IMG/VR virus record: IMGVR_UViG_3300042556_000959
Location: 1 to 38,231 of that record
Source: a virus
DNA: 38,231 bases
Direction: 5' to 3' (one strand)
The notes under the pieces are model-generated. The model saw only the letters and a program-made list of their open reading frames with translations, made no database searches and was not told the origin of the DNA. This document shows, piece after piece, positions 1 through 6,948 of the stretch (within the stretch, counting starts at the first letter, position 1; each line of letters starts with the position of its first letter). Position numbers and translations under genes: made by a program.

Positions 1-160
1 TAGTTGCAAGTGTTGTACCGCCTTGTGTTACACCATCATGAACAACAACTGTTTTTTGGTCTGTATCAACCGTGAGTTCGGCCAAAGCACCAGTAAAAGA
101 TGCTGTCTGTGCCGTAGTACCTCTACGGATTTGAACTATAGTAGAATTGTTAGCTGCCAT
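1..160 (-). CDS. Tail fibre/receptor-binding protein, Mtd-like N-terminus (partial, cut by window edge)
   Basis: The ATG is at 160-158 on the minus strand and the frame stays open for 53 codons to position 1, so only the N-terminus is present. It begins MAANNSTIVQIRRGTTAQ and continues through a TVDTDQKTVVVHDG segment. This pattern (R-G-T-T, then a TVDT-x-K-x-TVVVHDG loop) closely resembles the N-terminal domain of Bordetella phage Mtd and of many phage fibre proteins that attach to the baseplate. An exact T4-type late promoter octamer lies 21 bases upstream, and a weak purine-rich ribosome site (TTTGGAAAAA) precedes the ATG. The likely role is a fibre or adhesin subunit at the end of the fibre cluster. 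The variable and receptor-binding part lies outside the window, so its specificity cannot be judged. Confidence 0.7.
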   Translation of the reverse strand, partial: MAANNSTIVQIRRGTTAQTASFTGALAELTVDTDQKTVVVHDGVTQGGTTLAT

Positions 161-181
161 ATTTTTTCCAAATTATATGTA

Positions 182-189
182 TATTTATA
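182..189 (-). promoter_or_regulatory. T4-type late promoter (TATAAATA)
   Basis: The minus strand reads TATAAATA, an exact match to the T4 late promoter octamer recognised by the gp55-type late sigma factor. It overlaps the TAA stop of the upstream gene (185-187) and lies 21 bases before the ATG at 160. This would give a very short leader to the partial fibre gene. Position and exact match support the call. No transcription data are available, and the octamer can occur by chance in AT-rich DNA. Confidence 0.55.
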
Positions 190-676
190 GTGTTCCGTAA
201 TCGAATAATATTGGACCCGGTGTTTGGGGTATCCAACCGTGGTCTATATATTGACCACCAGTTATCGTATAAGTTCCTGTTCCTGTGTTTGCTCTATCGA
301 AAGCCGCTTGAGCCAAAACATTGGCCGAGTTGGCTTTATCTCTGGCAAATTGATCGGTTGAATCCCCGCCACTAATTGCCGTGGAGTTAATAGTAATTCT
401 TTTATTAAATGTATCCGTAGATATGGTAATGTTATTACCAGGAATAATTGATAGTGTATCATACGGAGAAGTTGCTAATATCAGAGAAGAATTAGCATTG
501 ATTGTAGCGAAAGAATCGGTTGCTGGGCTAGTAGAAATACTAGCGATTGAACCATTTGAGGCTTTATAGAACAGTTTTCCATCAGCGTAGTTTAACGCCA
601 ACTCACCATACGATAGTGAAGGTGGTACGTTACCTGTTACACCTGATTTCTTTAACTGTACTGTTGTGTTTGCCAT
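185..676 (-). CDS. Small fibre-module protein with GEL-type N-terminus and AN-x-A-F repeat
   Basis: A 163-aa protein that starts MANTTVQLKKS and carries SYGELALNYADGKLFY, the same N-terminal pattern (P-x-x-L-x-x-GEL-x-x-x-Y-x-x-x-x-L) as the genes starting at 3305 and 3581. The middle is Ser/Thr/Asn-rich and beta-strand-like. Residues ~115-130 hold one AQAAFDRAN unit of the AN-x-A-F repeat found in the large fibres of this phage. It ends DYGTL, a degenerate version of the D-G-G-x-F ending of its neighbours. The ATG at 676-674 has AAGG just upstream and lies five bases after the stop of the preceding gene. It is probably a virion tail-fibre or accessory baseplate-decorating protein; no enzymatic signature is seen. 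Confidence 0.7.
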   Translation of the reverse strand: MANTTVQLKKSGVTGNVPPSLSYGELALNYADGKLFYKASNGSIASISTSPATDSFATINANSSLILATSPYDTLSIIPGNNITISTDTFNKRITINSTAISGGDSTDQFARDKANSANVLAQAAFDRANTGTGTYTITGGQYIDHGWIPQTPGPILFDYGTL

Positions 677-681
677 TTACC

Positions 682-1287
682 TTAAAAACTTCCGCCATCT
701 TTGAGTGTATCTTCCGAATTACTGAAAACATCCAATGTTGGTGTTTCAGTAACTTCTTTTTTTACTTCCTCAACTTTTTTTCTTTTAGCAGGAGTTAATT
801 GTAAATAGTCAATCTTATCATTTAGTTCTTTAATTTTTAATTCATACGAACTAGTTAAATCAGCAATAATTTTTTCATTATCAACACGAACATTATTTAA
901 TTCTTCCCGTGTTTTGTTTAACTCGGTTCTGAAAGTGTCTACATGCTGTACTTGATGTTTAACATTTTCATATTCACTTTTCATTGTTCTTAACTGAGAA
1001 ATCTCCTGATTTAATGTGTTGATTGTGTTTAAATGGTCTTTGATACTGTTTTCTAAATTCTGATAACGTTGATTATCAGAATCAGTTTGTTGCTTTTTAG
1101 CAGACTCTAAATCTACTTTAAGAGCATCAATAGTACCATTTAAACCTTCAACCTTTTTAGTGTGTTCCTCAATTGTTTCTTTACTGATTCTATCATTCGC
1201 TTGTAATGAAATGTTTCTTATCAAACAATCATTTAATGTAGTAATCAATCCCTCAATATAATAATTAACAAACTTTTCATTACCCAT
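682..1287 (-). CDS. Coiled-coil structural protein ending in DGGSF
   Basis: A 201-aa, highly charged protein. Residues ~30-160 show long heptad-like stretches rich in Glu, Lys, Leu, Asn and Gln, with almost no glycine or proline, so an extended coiled coil is likely. A basic patch (TPAKRKKVEEVKKE) follows, then an acidic tail ending KDGGSF. That last motif matches the ends of three other genes in this cluster although the rest of the protein is unrelated to them. A clear ribosome site (AGGGAG) precedes the ATG at 1287. The upstream 38-bp gap is very AT-rich with TATAAT-like stretches but no clear promoter. The position within the fibre cluster suggests a trimeric fibre shaft, a whisker or a fibre-assembly chaperone. 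I do not recognise a named family. Confidence 0.65.
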   Translation of the reverse strand: MGNEKFVNYYIEGLITTLNDCLIRNISLQANDRISKETIEEHTKKVEGLNGTIDALKVDLESAKKQQTDSDNQRYQNLENSIKDHLNTINTLNQEISQLRTMKSEYENVKHQVQHVDTFRTELNKTREELNNVRVDNEKIIADLTSSYELKIKELNDKIDYLQLTPAKRKKVEEVKKEVTETPTLDVFSNSEDTLKDGGSF

Positions 1288-1325
1288 TTCAAACTCCCTA
1301 TTATAAAAAAATTATATAGTATTAC

Positions 1326-3305
1326 TTAGAATGTGCCTCCATCAAGAGCACTTGTCCAAACCGGAACACCAGCATTAGTAACAGTAAGAAGTTGATTACT
1401 AAATGTTTGATCAGAAGTACCAGCAGCTGCAGTTACTAATAGTCCGTCAGTAGAGTTACCATATACTAGACCGTTAGTAGTAAATGTTGAACGACCTGTA
1501 CCGCCTTGGCCAATTGTTAGACCAGAGATTGCAGAGAACGTTGCAGCTGTTACACGACCATAAGCATCAACACTTAACGAAGATACTGTGTTGTTAGCAG
1601 CACCAGAACCTGTTGCTGTATAGTTCGAGTTAGCAAGTTCTTGTAAAGCACCGGTGCCGTTACCAATTACAATTGCACCATTTGTAAACGAACTTTGGCC
1701 TGTACCACCTCTTGCAACACCTAATGTACCAGAAGTAATCTGTGAAGTGCCAATTGCAATATCTTCACCAGTAGCAGCAGTTACACGACCATAATTGTCA
1801 ACTGAAAGTGATGTGATTGTTTTAGCAGCAGATAAAGATCCAGTCAATGTATAAGAAGCATTGGCAAGACTCTTTAGAGAATCATCACCATCCGCAACAA
1901 CCATTTGACCAAATGTGAAGTTGCTTGAAGATACTACAGCATTATTTGCCTTATCGAAAGCGGCTTGTGTGTAATCATTTAAATTCAAACCATTAGCAAT
2001 AACTTTATTAGAAACAATTAATGTACCATTGTTAGCAAATGTTGTTACATGAGCATTGTTTGCACGAATGTATACTTCTTTTGCAGTGTCACTTACATTA
2101 ACATTAGTTTGTTCACCACCCAAATACAATTCAGCAGTAGAAGCATCAATTGTACCACCAGCACGAAGATGAATATGATTTGGTGCAGTTGGATCAACAA
2201 CGATATATTGGTTGCTTGACACAGCATATGATTCATTTGGATACAAATTCAATACGGCGCCCGCATTACCATAGAATCCATCAGATACGGCTGTTGAGGC
2301 AATTAAATTACCCTTGACATAACCTGCATGAATGTTCGCTGTACTGAAGCTTGCATGAGCAACATCAATACTGTTGTTACCAAACAAATCAGGAGTATAT
2401 TCATCAAATACATAGTATTCTTTTGTACCAGCATCACGGAAGATACCAGTATGCTTGGTTGTACCATCATTATACGTAGCAGAGAAACCAATATCAAGTG
2501 CATCTGTTGTATTGTTTGCGGCTAAAATAATTAATGGATCAGCAATATTTAATGTGTTGGTATTAACTGTTGTTTGTACACCTTGAACTACTAAGTTACC
2601 AGAGATGGTTACATCACCATCAATTGTTTGACTTGTGATTGCTGTGTTAGAACGAACAACTGTGTTATCAACATCAAGAGTTACTTGGTCACCAGAAACG
2701 GTACTTGTAATGCCGGCACCACCAACAACAGTAAGTGTATCACCACCAGAGATTGTTGTACTACCAGAATCACCACTTAAAGTAAATGATGTAGAAATCG
2801 ACTCTGTTGAAATGGCTGTAACACGGCCGTTAGCAGCAACAGTAACAACTGGAATGGCAGTAGAAGAACCGTATGAACCAGCACTTAGACCTGGAATGGC
2901 ATTAAGTGATGCATTTAATGTAACTGCACCTGTACCATCAAAGTTAACGCCGGTAGCAGAGATGTCGCCACCAGAAATGGAGAAACTTCTTGGTGTCTGT
3001 AGACGGACAGCAGCATTGGCAACACCGTCAATAGTACCAGAGATGAATCCTGTTACCGTAATGTTTGAGAAGGTTGCATTACCTTGAGCATCACGTTTAA
3101 CAAGGGTATCTGGAGTTGCAGCCGAAGTTGCATTGTCGATTGCTTGGGTATAATAGACGCCACCAACGTTGATGACACCGTTACCGGCAGCAGTACCTAA
3201 GAAAAGTGTATTCGATAGATACGAATAACCTAACTCACCAGCCGCCAGAGAACTTGGTTTGCTTGTGCTTGACGAGCGTTTAATTAAAATATTTGTATTT
3301 GCCAT
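1326..3305 (-). CDS. Large tail-fibre protein with repeated beta modules, ends in LDGGTF
   Basis: A 659-aa protein rich in Thr, Ser, Asn, Gly and Val. The N-terminus (MANTNILIKRSSST, then LAAGELGYSYLSNTLFLG) is the same attachment-like module as in the genes starting at 676 and 3581. The C-terminal half has internally repeated segments: TSLSVDNYGRVTAAT and SSLSVDAYGRVTAAT, each followed by a GGTG(Q/R)S turn. These GRVTAAT/GGTG repeats are typical of trimeric beta-structured phage fibres. One TQAAFDKANNA unit links it to the other fibres. It ends ALDGGTF. There is no chaperone or protease domain. The ribosome site AAGGAT precedes the ATG. It is probably a side or tail fibre that binds the host surface. 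Confidence 0.8.
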   Translation of the reverse strand: MANTNILIKRSSSTSKPSSLAAGELGYSYLSNTLFLGTAAGNGVINVGGVYYTQAIDNATSAATPDTLVKRDAQGNATFSNITVTGFISGTIDGVANAAVRLQTPRSFSISGGDISATGVNFDGTGAVTLNASLNAIPGLSAGSYGSSTAIPVVTVAANGRVTAISTESISTSFTLSGDSGSTTISGGDTLTVVGGAGITSTVSGDQVTLDVDNTVVRSNTAITSQTIDGDVTISGNLVVQGVQTTVNTNTLNIADPLIILAANNTTDALDIGFSATYNDGTTKHTGIFRDAGTKEYYVFDEYTPDLFGNNSIDVAHASFSTANIHAGYVKGNLIASTAVSDGFYGNAGAVLNLYPNESYAVSSNQYIVVDPTAPNHIHLRAGGTIDASTAELYLGGEQTNVNVSDTAKEVYIRANNAHVTTFANNGTLIVSNKVIANGLNLNDYTQAAFDKANNAVVSSSNFTFGQMVVADGDDSLKSLANASYTLTGSLSAAKTITSLSVDNYGRVTAATGEDIAIGTSQITSGTLGVARGGTGQSSFTNGAIVIGNGTGALQELANSNYTATGSGAANNTVSSLSVDAYGRVTAATFSAISGLTIGQGGTGRSTFTTNGLVYGNSTDGLLVTAAAGTSDQTFSNQLLTVTNAGVPVWTSALDGGTF

Positions 3306-3341
3306 TTTTTATCCTTATTATTAGGCGTTAACCACTATTAC

Positions 3342-3349
3342 TATTTAGA
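3342..3349 (-). promoter_or_regulatory. Possible late promoter (TCTAAATA)
   Basis: The minus strand reads TCTAAATA, one mismatch from the T4 late octamer. It lies 36 bases before the ATG of the 659-aa fibre gene and overlaps the preceding stop codon, as the exact octamer at 182-189 does. The single mismatch in AT-rich DNA makes this tentative. Confidence 0.25.
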
Positions 3350-3581
3350 AATTTCCACCGTCTACGGTAGCAACATTTATATTACCATTTGAATCTCTTA
3401 GAACTACAGTATTTGCTGCATTTTCGGTGGTCGTGAGGCCACCGATTGTAATAATTTGACCAGTCCTATCACCAATATAGAGTGTGTTGGCTATAAAAGA
3501 ATACGCCAACTCGCCATCATTGAGAGTTGTTGGTCTCGTATTTGCATACGACCGAAGTATTTGTATTGATGTATTGGACAC
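3345..3581 (-). CDS. Mini fibre-module protein (GEL N-terminus, DGGNF C-terminus)
   Basis: A 78-aa protein that appears to be only the conserved ends of the larger fibres: the N-terminal module MSNTSIQILRS...LNDGELAYSFIANTLYIG followed by a short link and the ending TVDGGNF. The start is GTG (3581-3579), which abuts the TAA stop of the preceding gene with no spacer. Translation is therefore probably coupled, with the AGGA inside the previous gene's last codons serving as ribosome site. Compared with the 659-aa gene, this looks like a fibre whose central receptor-binding part is absent. It could be a trimmed paralogue, a capping or adaptor subunit, or a landing cassette for recombination. Confidence 0.7.
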   Translation of the reverse strand: MSNTSIQILRSYANTRPTTLNDGELAYSFIANTLYIGDRTGQIITIGGLTTTENAANTVVLRDSNGNINVATVDGGNF

Positions 3582-3809
3582 TTAGAATGTTCCTGCGTCT
3601 AGTCCAGCCACAGCGGCCGATACTGGTGCAACCACAAAAGAATCGGTTGCAGCTCTATATACCAGAACTTCTCCATCTTCTGCACCTCTAACATCCACAT
3701 CAGTAGCACCTTTAATTGTACCTGAACCACCATAATTAATCGTGCTAACTCTCGGATTAACTGATGTACCTACTTGAACTCTTACTGTTCCTATCGTTTG
3801 ATTTGACAT
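3582..3809 (-). CDS. Small Gly/Val-rich structural protein ending in LDAGTF
   Basis: A 75-aa protein, beta-rich in appearance, with NYGGSGTIKGATDVDV and GEVLVYRAATDSFVV segments and the ending AGLDAGTF. The DGEVLVYRAATDSFVVAP stretch resembles a beta-hairpin motif that recurs in marine phage tail-fibre and structural proteins. The ATG at 3809 is preceded by GAGGT, which overlaps the stop of the 112-aa upstream gene. It is followed without spacing by the 78-aa gene, so the two are probably made together. Its function is unknown; it is likely a virion component. Confidence 0.65.
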   Translation of the reverse strand: MSNQTIGTVRVQVGTSVNPRVSTINYGGSGTIKGATDVDVRGAEDGEVLVYRAATDSFVVAPVSAAVAGLDAGTF

Positions 3810-3812
3810 TTT

Positions 3813-4151
3813 TTACCTCGTAACTGATGGGGAAACGTCTACAATACCTTCTAGTATTCTAGTAACTTGGTTGTTATTTGTTCCAATAATCTTTGTGTCG
3901 TATACATATCGACCTGGAGCAATATTTGCCGTTACTGCTGACGTTAAACTAAGAGTAATTGATCCTTGACCAGAATTAACAGAGGTTGTAAATGTTGCTG
4001 TCGTGTTGGCCGAATAATGGGACTTACGAATTTGACTTTGAGCGGTATAGTTTGTCAAATCAAACACATCTCCATACACATCATCTACCGTAATTGTGGT
4101 AGTGAAAGAAGTTCCTTGCTCGATGTATAGGTTAGAATAGGCTGCCGGCAT
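3813..4151 (-). CDS. Phage structural protein, BppU/baseplate-like small beta domain
   Basis: A 112-aa protein with the pattern YIEQGTSFTTTITV, GDVFDLTNYTAQSQIRKS, a Thr/Ser-rich middle, then GRYVYDTKIIGTNN and LEGIVDVSPSVTR. The order G-x-x-F-x-x-x-I, D-L-T-x-Y-x-A-x-x-Q-I-R, G-x-Y-x-Y-D and V-x-P-x-V-T is one seen in small beta-sandwich proteins encoded next to tail fibres in T4-like marine phages and resembles baseplate/upper-fibre adaptor domains. I recognise the pattern but not a specific named gene. It lies 34 bases downstream of the dioxygenase gene. No strong ribosome site is visible, only AT-rich DNA before the ATG. Confidence 0.6.
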   Translation of the reverse strand: MPAAYSNLYIEQGTSFTTTITVDDVYGDVFDLTNYTAQSQIRKSHYSANTTATFTTSVNSGQGSITLSLTSAVTANIAPGRYVYDTKIIGTNNNQVTRILEGIVDVSPSVTR

Positions 4152-4185
4152 CTTATTTTACTTATAGTTAACTATTATATTTAGG

Positions 4186-4782
4186 TTATACAAACGCTGG
4201 ACCAGTAGCCCAAACCACTAAACTTTTTCTGATTCCAGAAGTAACTGGTGTTACTCTGTGTGTTCTAAAGGAAGGAAACATTGCTAAAAATCCTTTCTTT
4301 TTTTCTACAGTCAATATTTTTCCTGTATCCGATAATATTTCTAAATTACCACCTTCATACTCAGTTGAATCACTTAACTGTAATACCACAGACAGTTTTC
4401 TTGGTGCATCTTTTCCATGATCACAATGCCAAGTATAATGACCCCCTTCTTCTTCTCTACCATAATATGTCGTATACTGTAAAGGTTCATGAAATCCAGT
4501 AATATTAAATCTATAAAACTGGCCATTTAATTGCCTTAATATCCAAGACAACTTATCAAATATCCATATAGTATCTTGATTTGGAGTGATCCAAGATATA
4601 TCACTAATACGAACATCTTTTGGTGGTAAAAGGTCATCATCTATTTTTGATGGTAGTTTTTCTAAAGCATCTCCAATTTCTATAATTTTGGAGATTTCTT
4701 CTTCACTAAAACCATCATTCCAAGTAACAAATTCATGTTGAGTTAGTCCAAAATTTGGAGCTGGCGCAATATTGTATAACAT
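4186..4782 (-). CDS. 2OG-Fe(II) dioxygenase, prolyl/lysyl-hydroxylase (PKHD) type
   Basis: A 198-aa enzyme of the double-stranded beta-helix, 2-oxoglutarate/iron-dependent family. The iron ligands are visible as H119-x-D121 (in YTWHCDHG) and distal H175 (in FPSFRTHRVTPV), with R185 ten residues later to bind the 2-oxoglutarate carboxylate. Y107, the RKLSVVLQLS strand and the EYEGGNLEI turn fit the YbiX/PiuC-like and prolyl-4-hydroxylase branch (PKHD). All core residues are present, so it should be active. It lies only 23 bases downstream of the collagen-like/Gly-rich gene and on the same strand, which suggests that protein's X-Pro-Gly sites as substrate (inference). Such oxygenases are common in T4-like marine phages, mostly with unknown substrates, so another virion or host target remains possible. 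Confidence 0.88.
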   Translation of the reverse strand: MLYNIAPAPNFGLTQHEFVTWNDGFSEEEISKIIEIGDALEKLPSKIDDDLLPPKDVRISDISWITPNQDTIWIFDKLSWILRQLNGQFYRFNITGFHEPLQYTTYYGREEEGGHYTWHCDHGKDAPRKLSVVLQLSDSTEYEGGNLEILSDTGKILTVEKKKGFLAMFPSFRTHRVTPVTSGIRKSLVVWATGPAFV

Positions 4783-4805
4783 AATAATTCACTTTCAAAA
4801 AATAA

Positions 4806-6614
4806 TTAATTAACTGTTCTATTCCAGGATACTGTAATTGATCCTGAATTTGTTCCTGTTCCTATAGAAATTGGATATATTCCTCTACGATTTACTGTAA
4901 CGGAGTTATAAGACTTTACTTCACCTGCTTCACCAGGAGCACCTAATGTTCCAAGGTTTGCTGCTATTCCTGGCCAAGTAGAAACTGGTAAAGACGATGC
5001 ACCACCAGAAGTTGCTCCAGTTCCAGAATTTCCTGAAGAACCTGAGTTACCTGGATTTCCTGCTGATCCAGCATTTCCATTACCACCAGAACTTCCTGAA
5101 GATGATGTGCCAGGATTGCCAGAATTTCCTACTGAACCAGGATTGCCGTCACCACCTGCACTTCCTACAATAGTCATGCCTTTATACTCATTTAACAGAT
5201 AAGGAGAGAAAGAAAAATTAGTTGTACCTGAAGTTCCTCCTGTACCAAAACCAGGATTATTTGCATTACCTGGAGTTCCTGTTGAAGCATTACCTGTTCC
5301 GGAAAGAAATCTTGCAGTATTCCAACCACCACTAAACTGTGTAGAGATATAGTTTGTACCAGGGTTTCCAGAACTAGGGAAATTTGTAAATCCATTTCCT
5401 GTGCCTTGACCAGTCGGAAGTTGTGGAGATCCTATCTGAGAGTCGCCATGAATCCACCATACAGCAGCTGCACCACCGCCGCCACCGCCGCCACCGCCGC
5501 CTGTATTTCCTGCGTTGCCTGGATTTCCAAACCCAGCACTTCCAGCTGAGCCACCATTTCCATTTGCTCCCGGATTACCAGCATTTCCTGGATTACCAGC
5601 ATTTCCTGGATTACCAGCTGAACCAGCTAAACCTCCTGGAGATCCAGGTCCCGCTAAACCTCCAGGACTTCCTGCACCACCTAATCCACCGGCTCCACCA
5701 TTCCATGTATAATTATTTGTTGATCCGAAATAAGTTAAATTTCCTGCTGCACCCGTGCTACCTGTATTTCCATTTGCACCAGCATTACCTGGATTTCCTG
5801 AACTACCCGTATTACCGGATGTGCCGTCTTTGCCTGGCCATGTTGAAGGTGCTAAACCCCCTGATCCACCGGAAACTGATACACTTCCTGGTGTTCCAGC
5901 CGATCCAGGATTACCTGGTGATCCAGGATTACCTGGATTACCTCCGCCGCCGGAACTTCCTGCACTTCCTCCATAACCTCCCATCACAGGTACTCTGATA
6001 TAAGTGGCAGGAGAAGGTGCATTCGAATTAGGAGATTTTGCATAAACAATTGATCCAGAACCTGCTCCTTGCGCTGTTGTGCTATAATTTCCACTCATTG
6101 ATCCGTGGCGTGCACCTTTTCCACCACCTCCACCATTTCCGGATGCGTAGCCGCCTGCCAGGTATCCAGAAATTTCAGATGCACCGTCAGATTCAGGTTG
6201 AACAGTAAAGTTTGTATTATTAGACCAACTAACTGCTATATTTGTAGTAGAAGTTGTCCCTCTGGCTCCACCGACACCACCAGCACCACCATTTCCACCC
6301 GTGCCACCTGTGCCTGCGTTACCTGGATTTCCTGCATTACCTGGAGTTCCTGTTCCACCTAATGCGCCTGCATTACCGCCAACACCACCTGGACCTCCTA
6401 CACCATTTGATCCAGGATTTCCACTATTTCCTTGATTACCAATATTACCAGGTTGACCTGTATTTCCTCTTGCACCTTGAACACCTTGCGCACCAAATCC
6501 TGATAGGTTAACTTCAGTTATACCTAGGGGAATTTGAAAACTTCCTGAAGTGTTAAACGTCCTTGAACCGGAGCTGACTACACCTTGTTTGAGTGTGCGA
6601 AATGCGACAGGCAT
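4806..6614 (-). CDS. Collagen-like / glycine-rich tail-fibre or adhesin protein
   Basis: A 602-aa protein. Residues 1-40 form a beta-type N-terminal domain (GSFQIPLGITEVNLSGFG). Residues 41-119 are 26 uninterrupted Gly-X-Y triplets; further Gly-rich blocks alternate with non-repetitive segments to the end (e.g. ~222-245, ~310-375, ~490-540). By hand count there are about 27 X-Pro-Gly tripeptides, most NPG with proline in the Y position. A short beta-like C-terminus follows. Two structural readings are possible: a collagen triple helix, or a polyglycine-II sandwich as in the gp38 adhesin of Salmonella phage S16. Either suits a distal fibre or adhesin. The start is coupled to the upstream gene: its TAA lies one base before this ATG, with GGCAGG upstream. 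The dioxygenase follows at once. Confidence 0.82.
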   Translation of the reverse strand: MPVAFRTLKQGVVSSGSRTFNTSGSFQIPLGITEVNLSGFGAQGVQGARGNTGQPGNIGNQGNSGNPGSNGVGGPGGVGGNAGALGGTGTPGNAGNPGNAGTGGTGGNGGAGGVGGARGTTSTTNIAVSWSNNTNFTVQPESDGASEISGYLAGGYASGNGGGGGKGARHGSMSGNYSTTAQGAGSGSIVYAKSPNSNAPSPATYIRVPVMGGYGGSAGSSGGGGNPGNPGSPGNPGSAGTPGSVSVSGGSGGLAPSTWPGKDGTSGNTGSSGNPGNAGANGNTGSTGAAGNLTYFGSTNNYTWNGGAGGLGGAGSPGGLAGPGSPGGLAGSAGNPGNAGNPGNAGNPGANGNGGSAGSAGFGNPGNAGNTGGGGGGGGGGAAAVWWIHGDSQIGSPQLPTGQGTGNGFTNFPSSGNPGTNYISTQFSGGWNTARFLSGTGNASTGTPGNANNPGFGTGGTSGTTNFSFSPYLLNEYKGMTIVGSAGGDGNPGSVGNSGNPGTSSSGSSGGNGNAGSAGNPGNSGSSGNSGTGATSGGASSLPVSTWPGIAANLGTLGAPGEAGEVKSYNSVTVNRRGIYPISIGTGTNSGSITVSWNRTVN

Positions 6615-6615
6615 T

Positions 6616-6948
6616 TTACCTGCCTATTGCGTAAAGGTCTTTTAATTTGCTTGTAATTTCGTCATATCCAACTAAAACTTTTCTTGGATATTGAGAAATT
6701 GGCAAATCTTCAACAACTTCACAATAAACAACAAAAGGAAGTTTAGTGATAGCGGCTGGTTGGTCTGGAGTTACAAACCAAAGGTTTACTGTATCAATAA
6801 CTTCTTGACATTGATTCTCATCGGTGTAAAAAAGATGAACAAATTTGATGTTGTTGTCGTCCATCCATTTTTTGACACGATAACAATCAACTGCATCAGC
6901 GGTTAAGCCAGCATACAAATGAATATCATCAATTTTGACAAAAGACAT
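6616..6948 (-). CDS. Glutaredoxin-fold-like small protein, first active-site Cys missing
   Basis: A 110-aa protein. Aligned by eye to glutaredoxins, A19-V20-D21-C22 sits where CPYC should be, followed by the usual helix and turn (KKWMDDNNIKF), a cis-Pro-like LPFV at 70-73 and a C-terminal VGYDEITSKLKDL that matches the glutaredoxin G-G-Y-D-x-L-x-x-L end. Only the second cysteine of the pair is kept, so classical dithiol chemistry is unlikely; extra cysteines are C47 and C76. It could be a redox-inactive binding module or a structural protein. A strong ribosome site (AAGGAG) precedes the ATG. It is translationally coupled to the collagen-like gene. The fold call is by pattern only. Confidence 0.5.
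   Translation of the reverse strand: MSFVKIDDIHLYAGLTADAVDCYRVKKWMDDNNIKFVHLFYTDENQCQEVIDTVNLWFVTPDQPAAITKLPFVVYCEVVEDLPISQYPRKVLVGYDEITSKLKDLYAIGR

Noticed and set aside
2635-3087. 150-codon plus-strand frame opposite the 659-aa fibre
   Set aside because: A shadow of Thr/Ser/Val-rich codons; no start context and it sits inside a well-supported fibre gene.
5423-5998. Long plus-strand frames (including a Pro-Gly-rich one at 5515-5712) opposite the collagen-like gene
   Set aside because: Gly/Pro codons (GGN/CCN) read as Pro/Gly on the opposite strand, so repeats produce open shadow frames; no ribosome sites, and the minus-strand gene is coupled to its neighbours.
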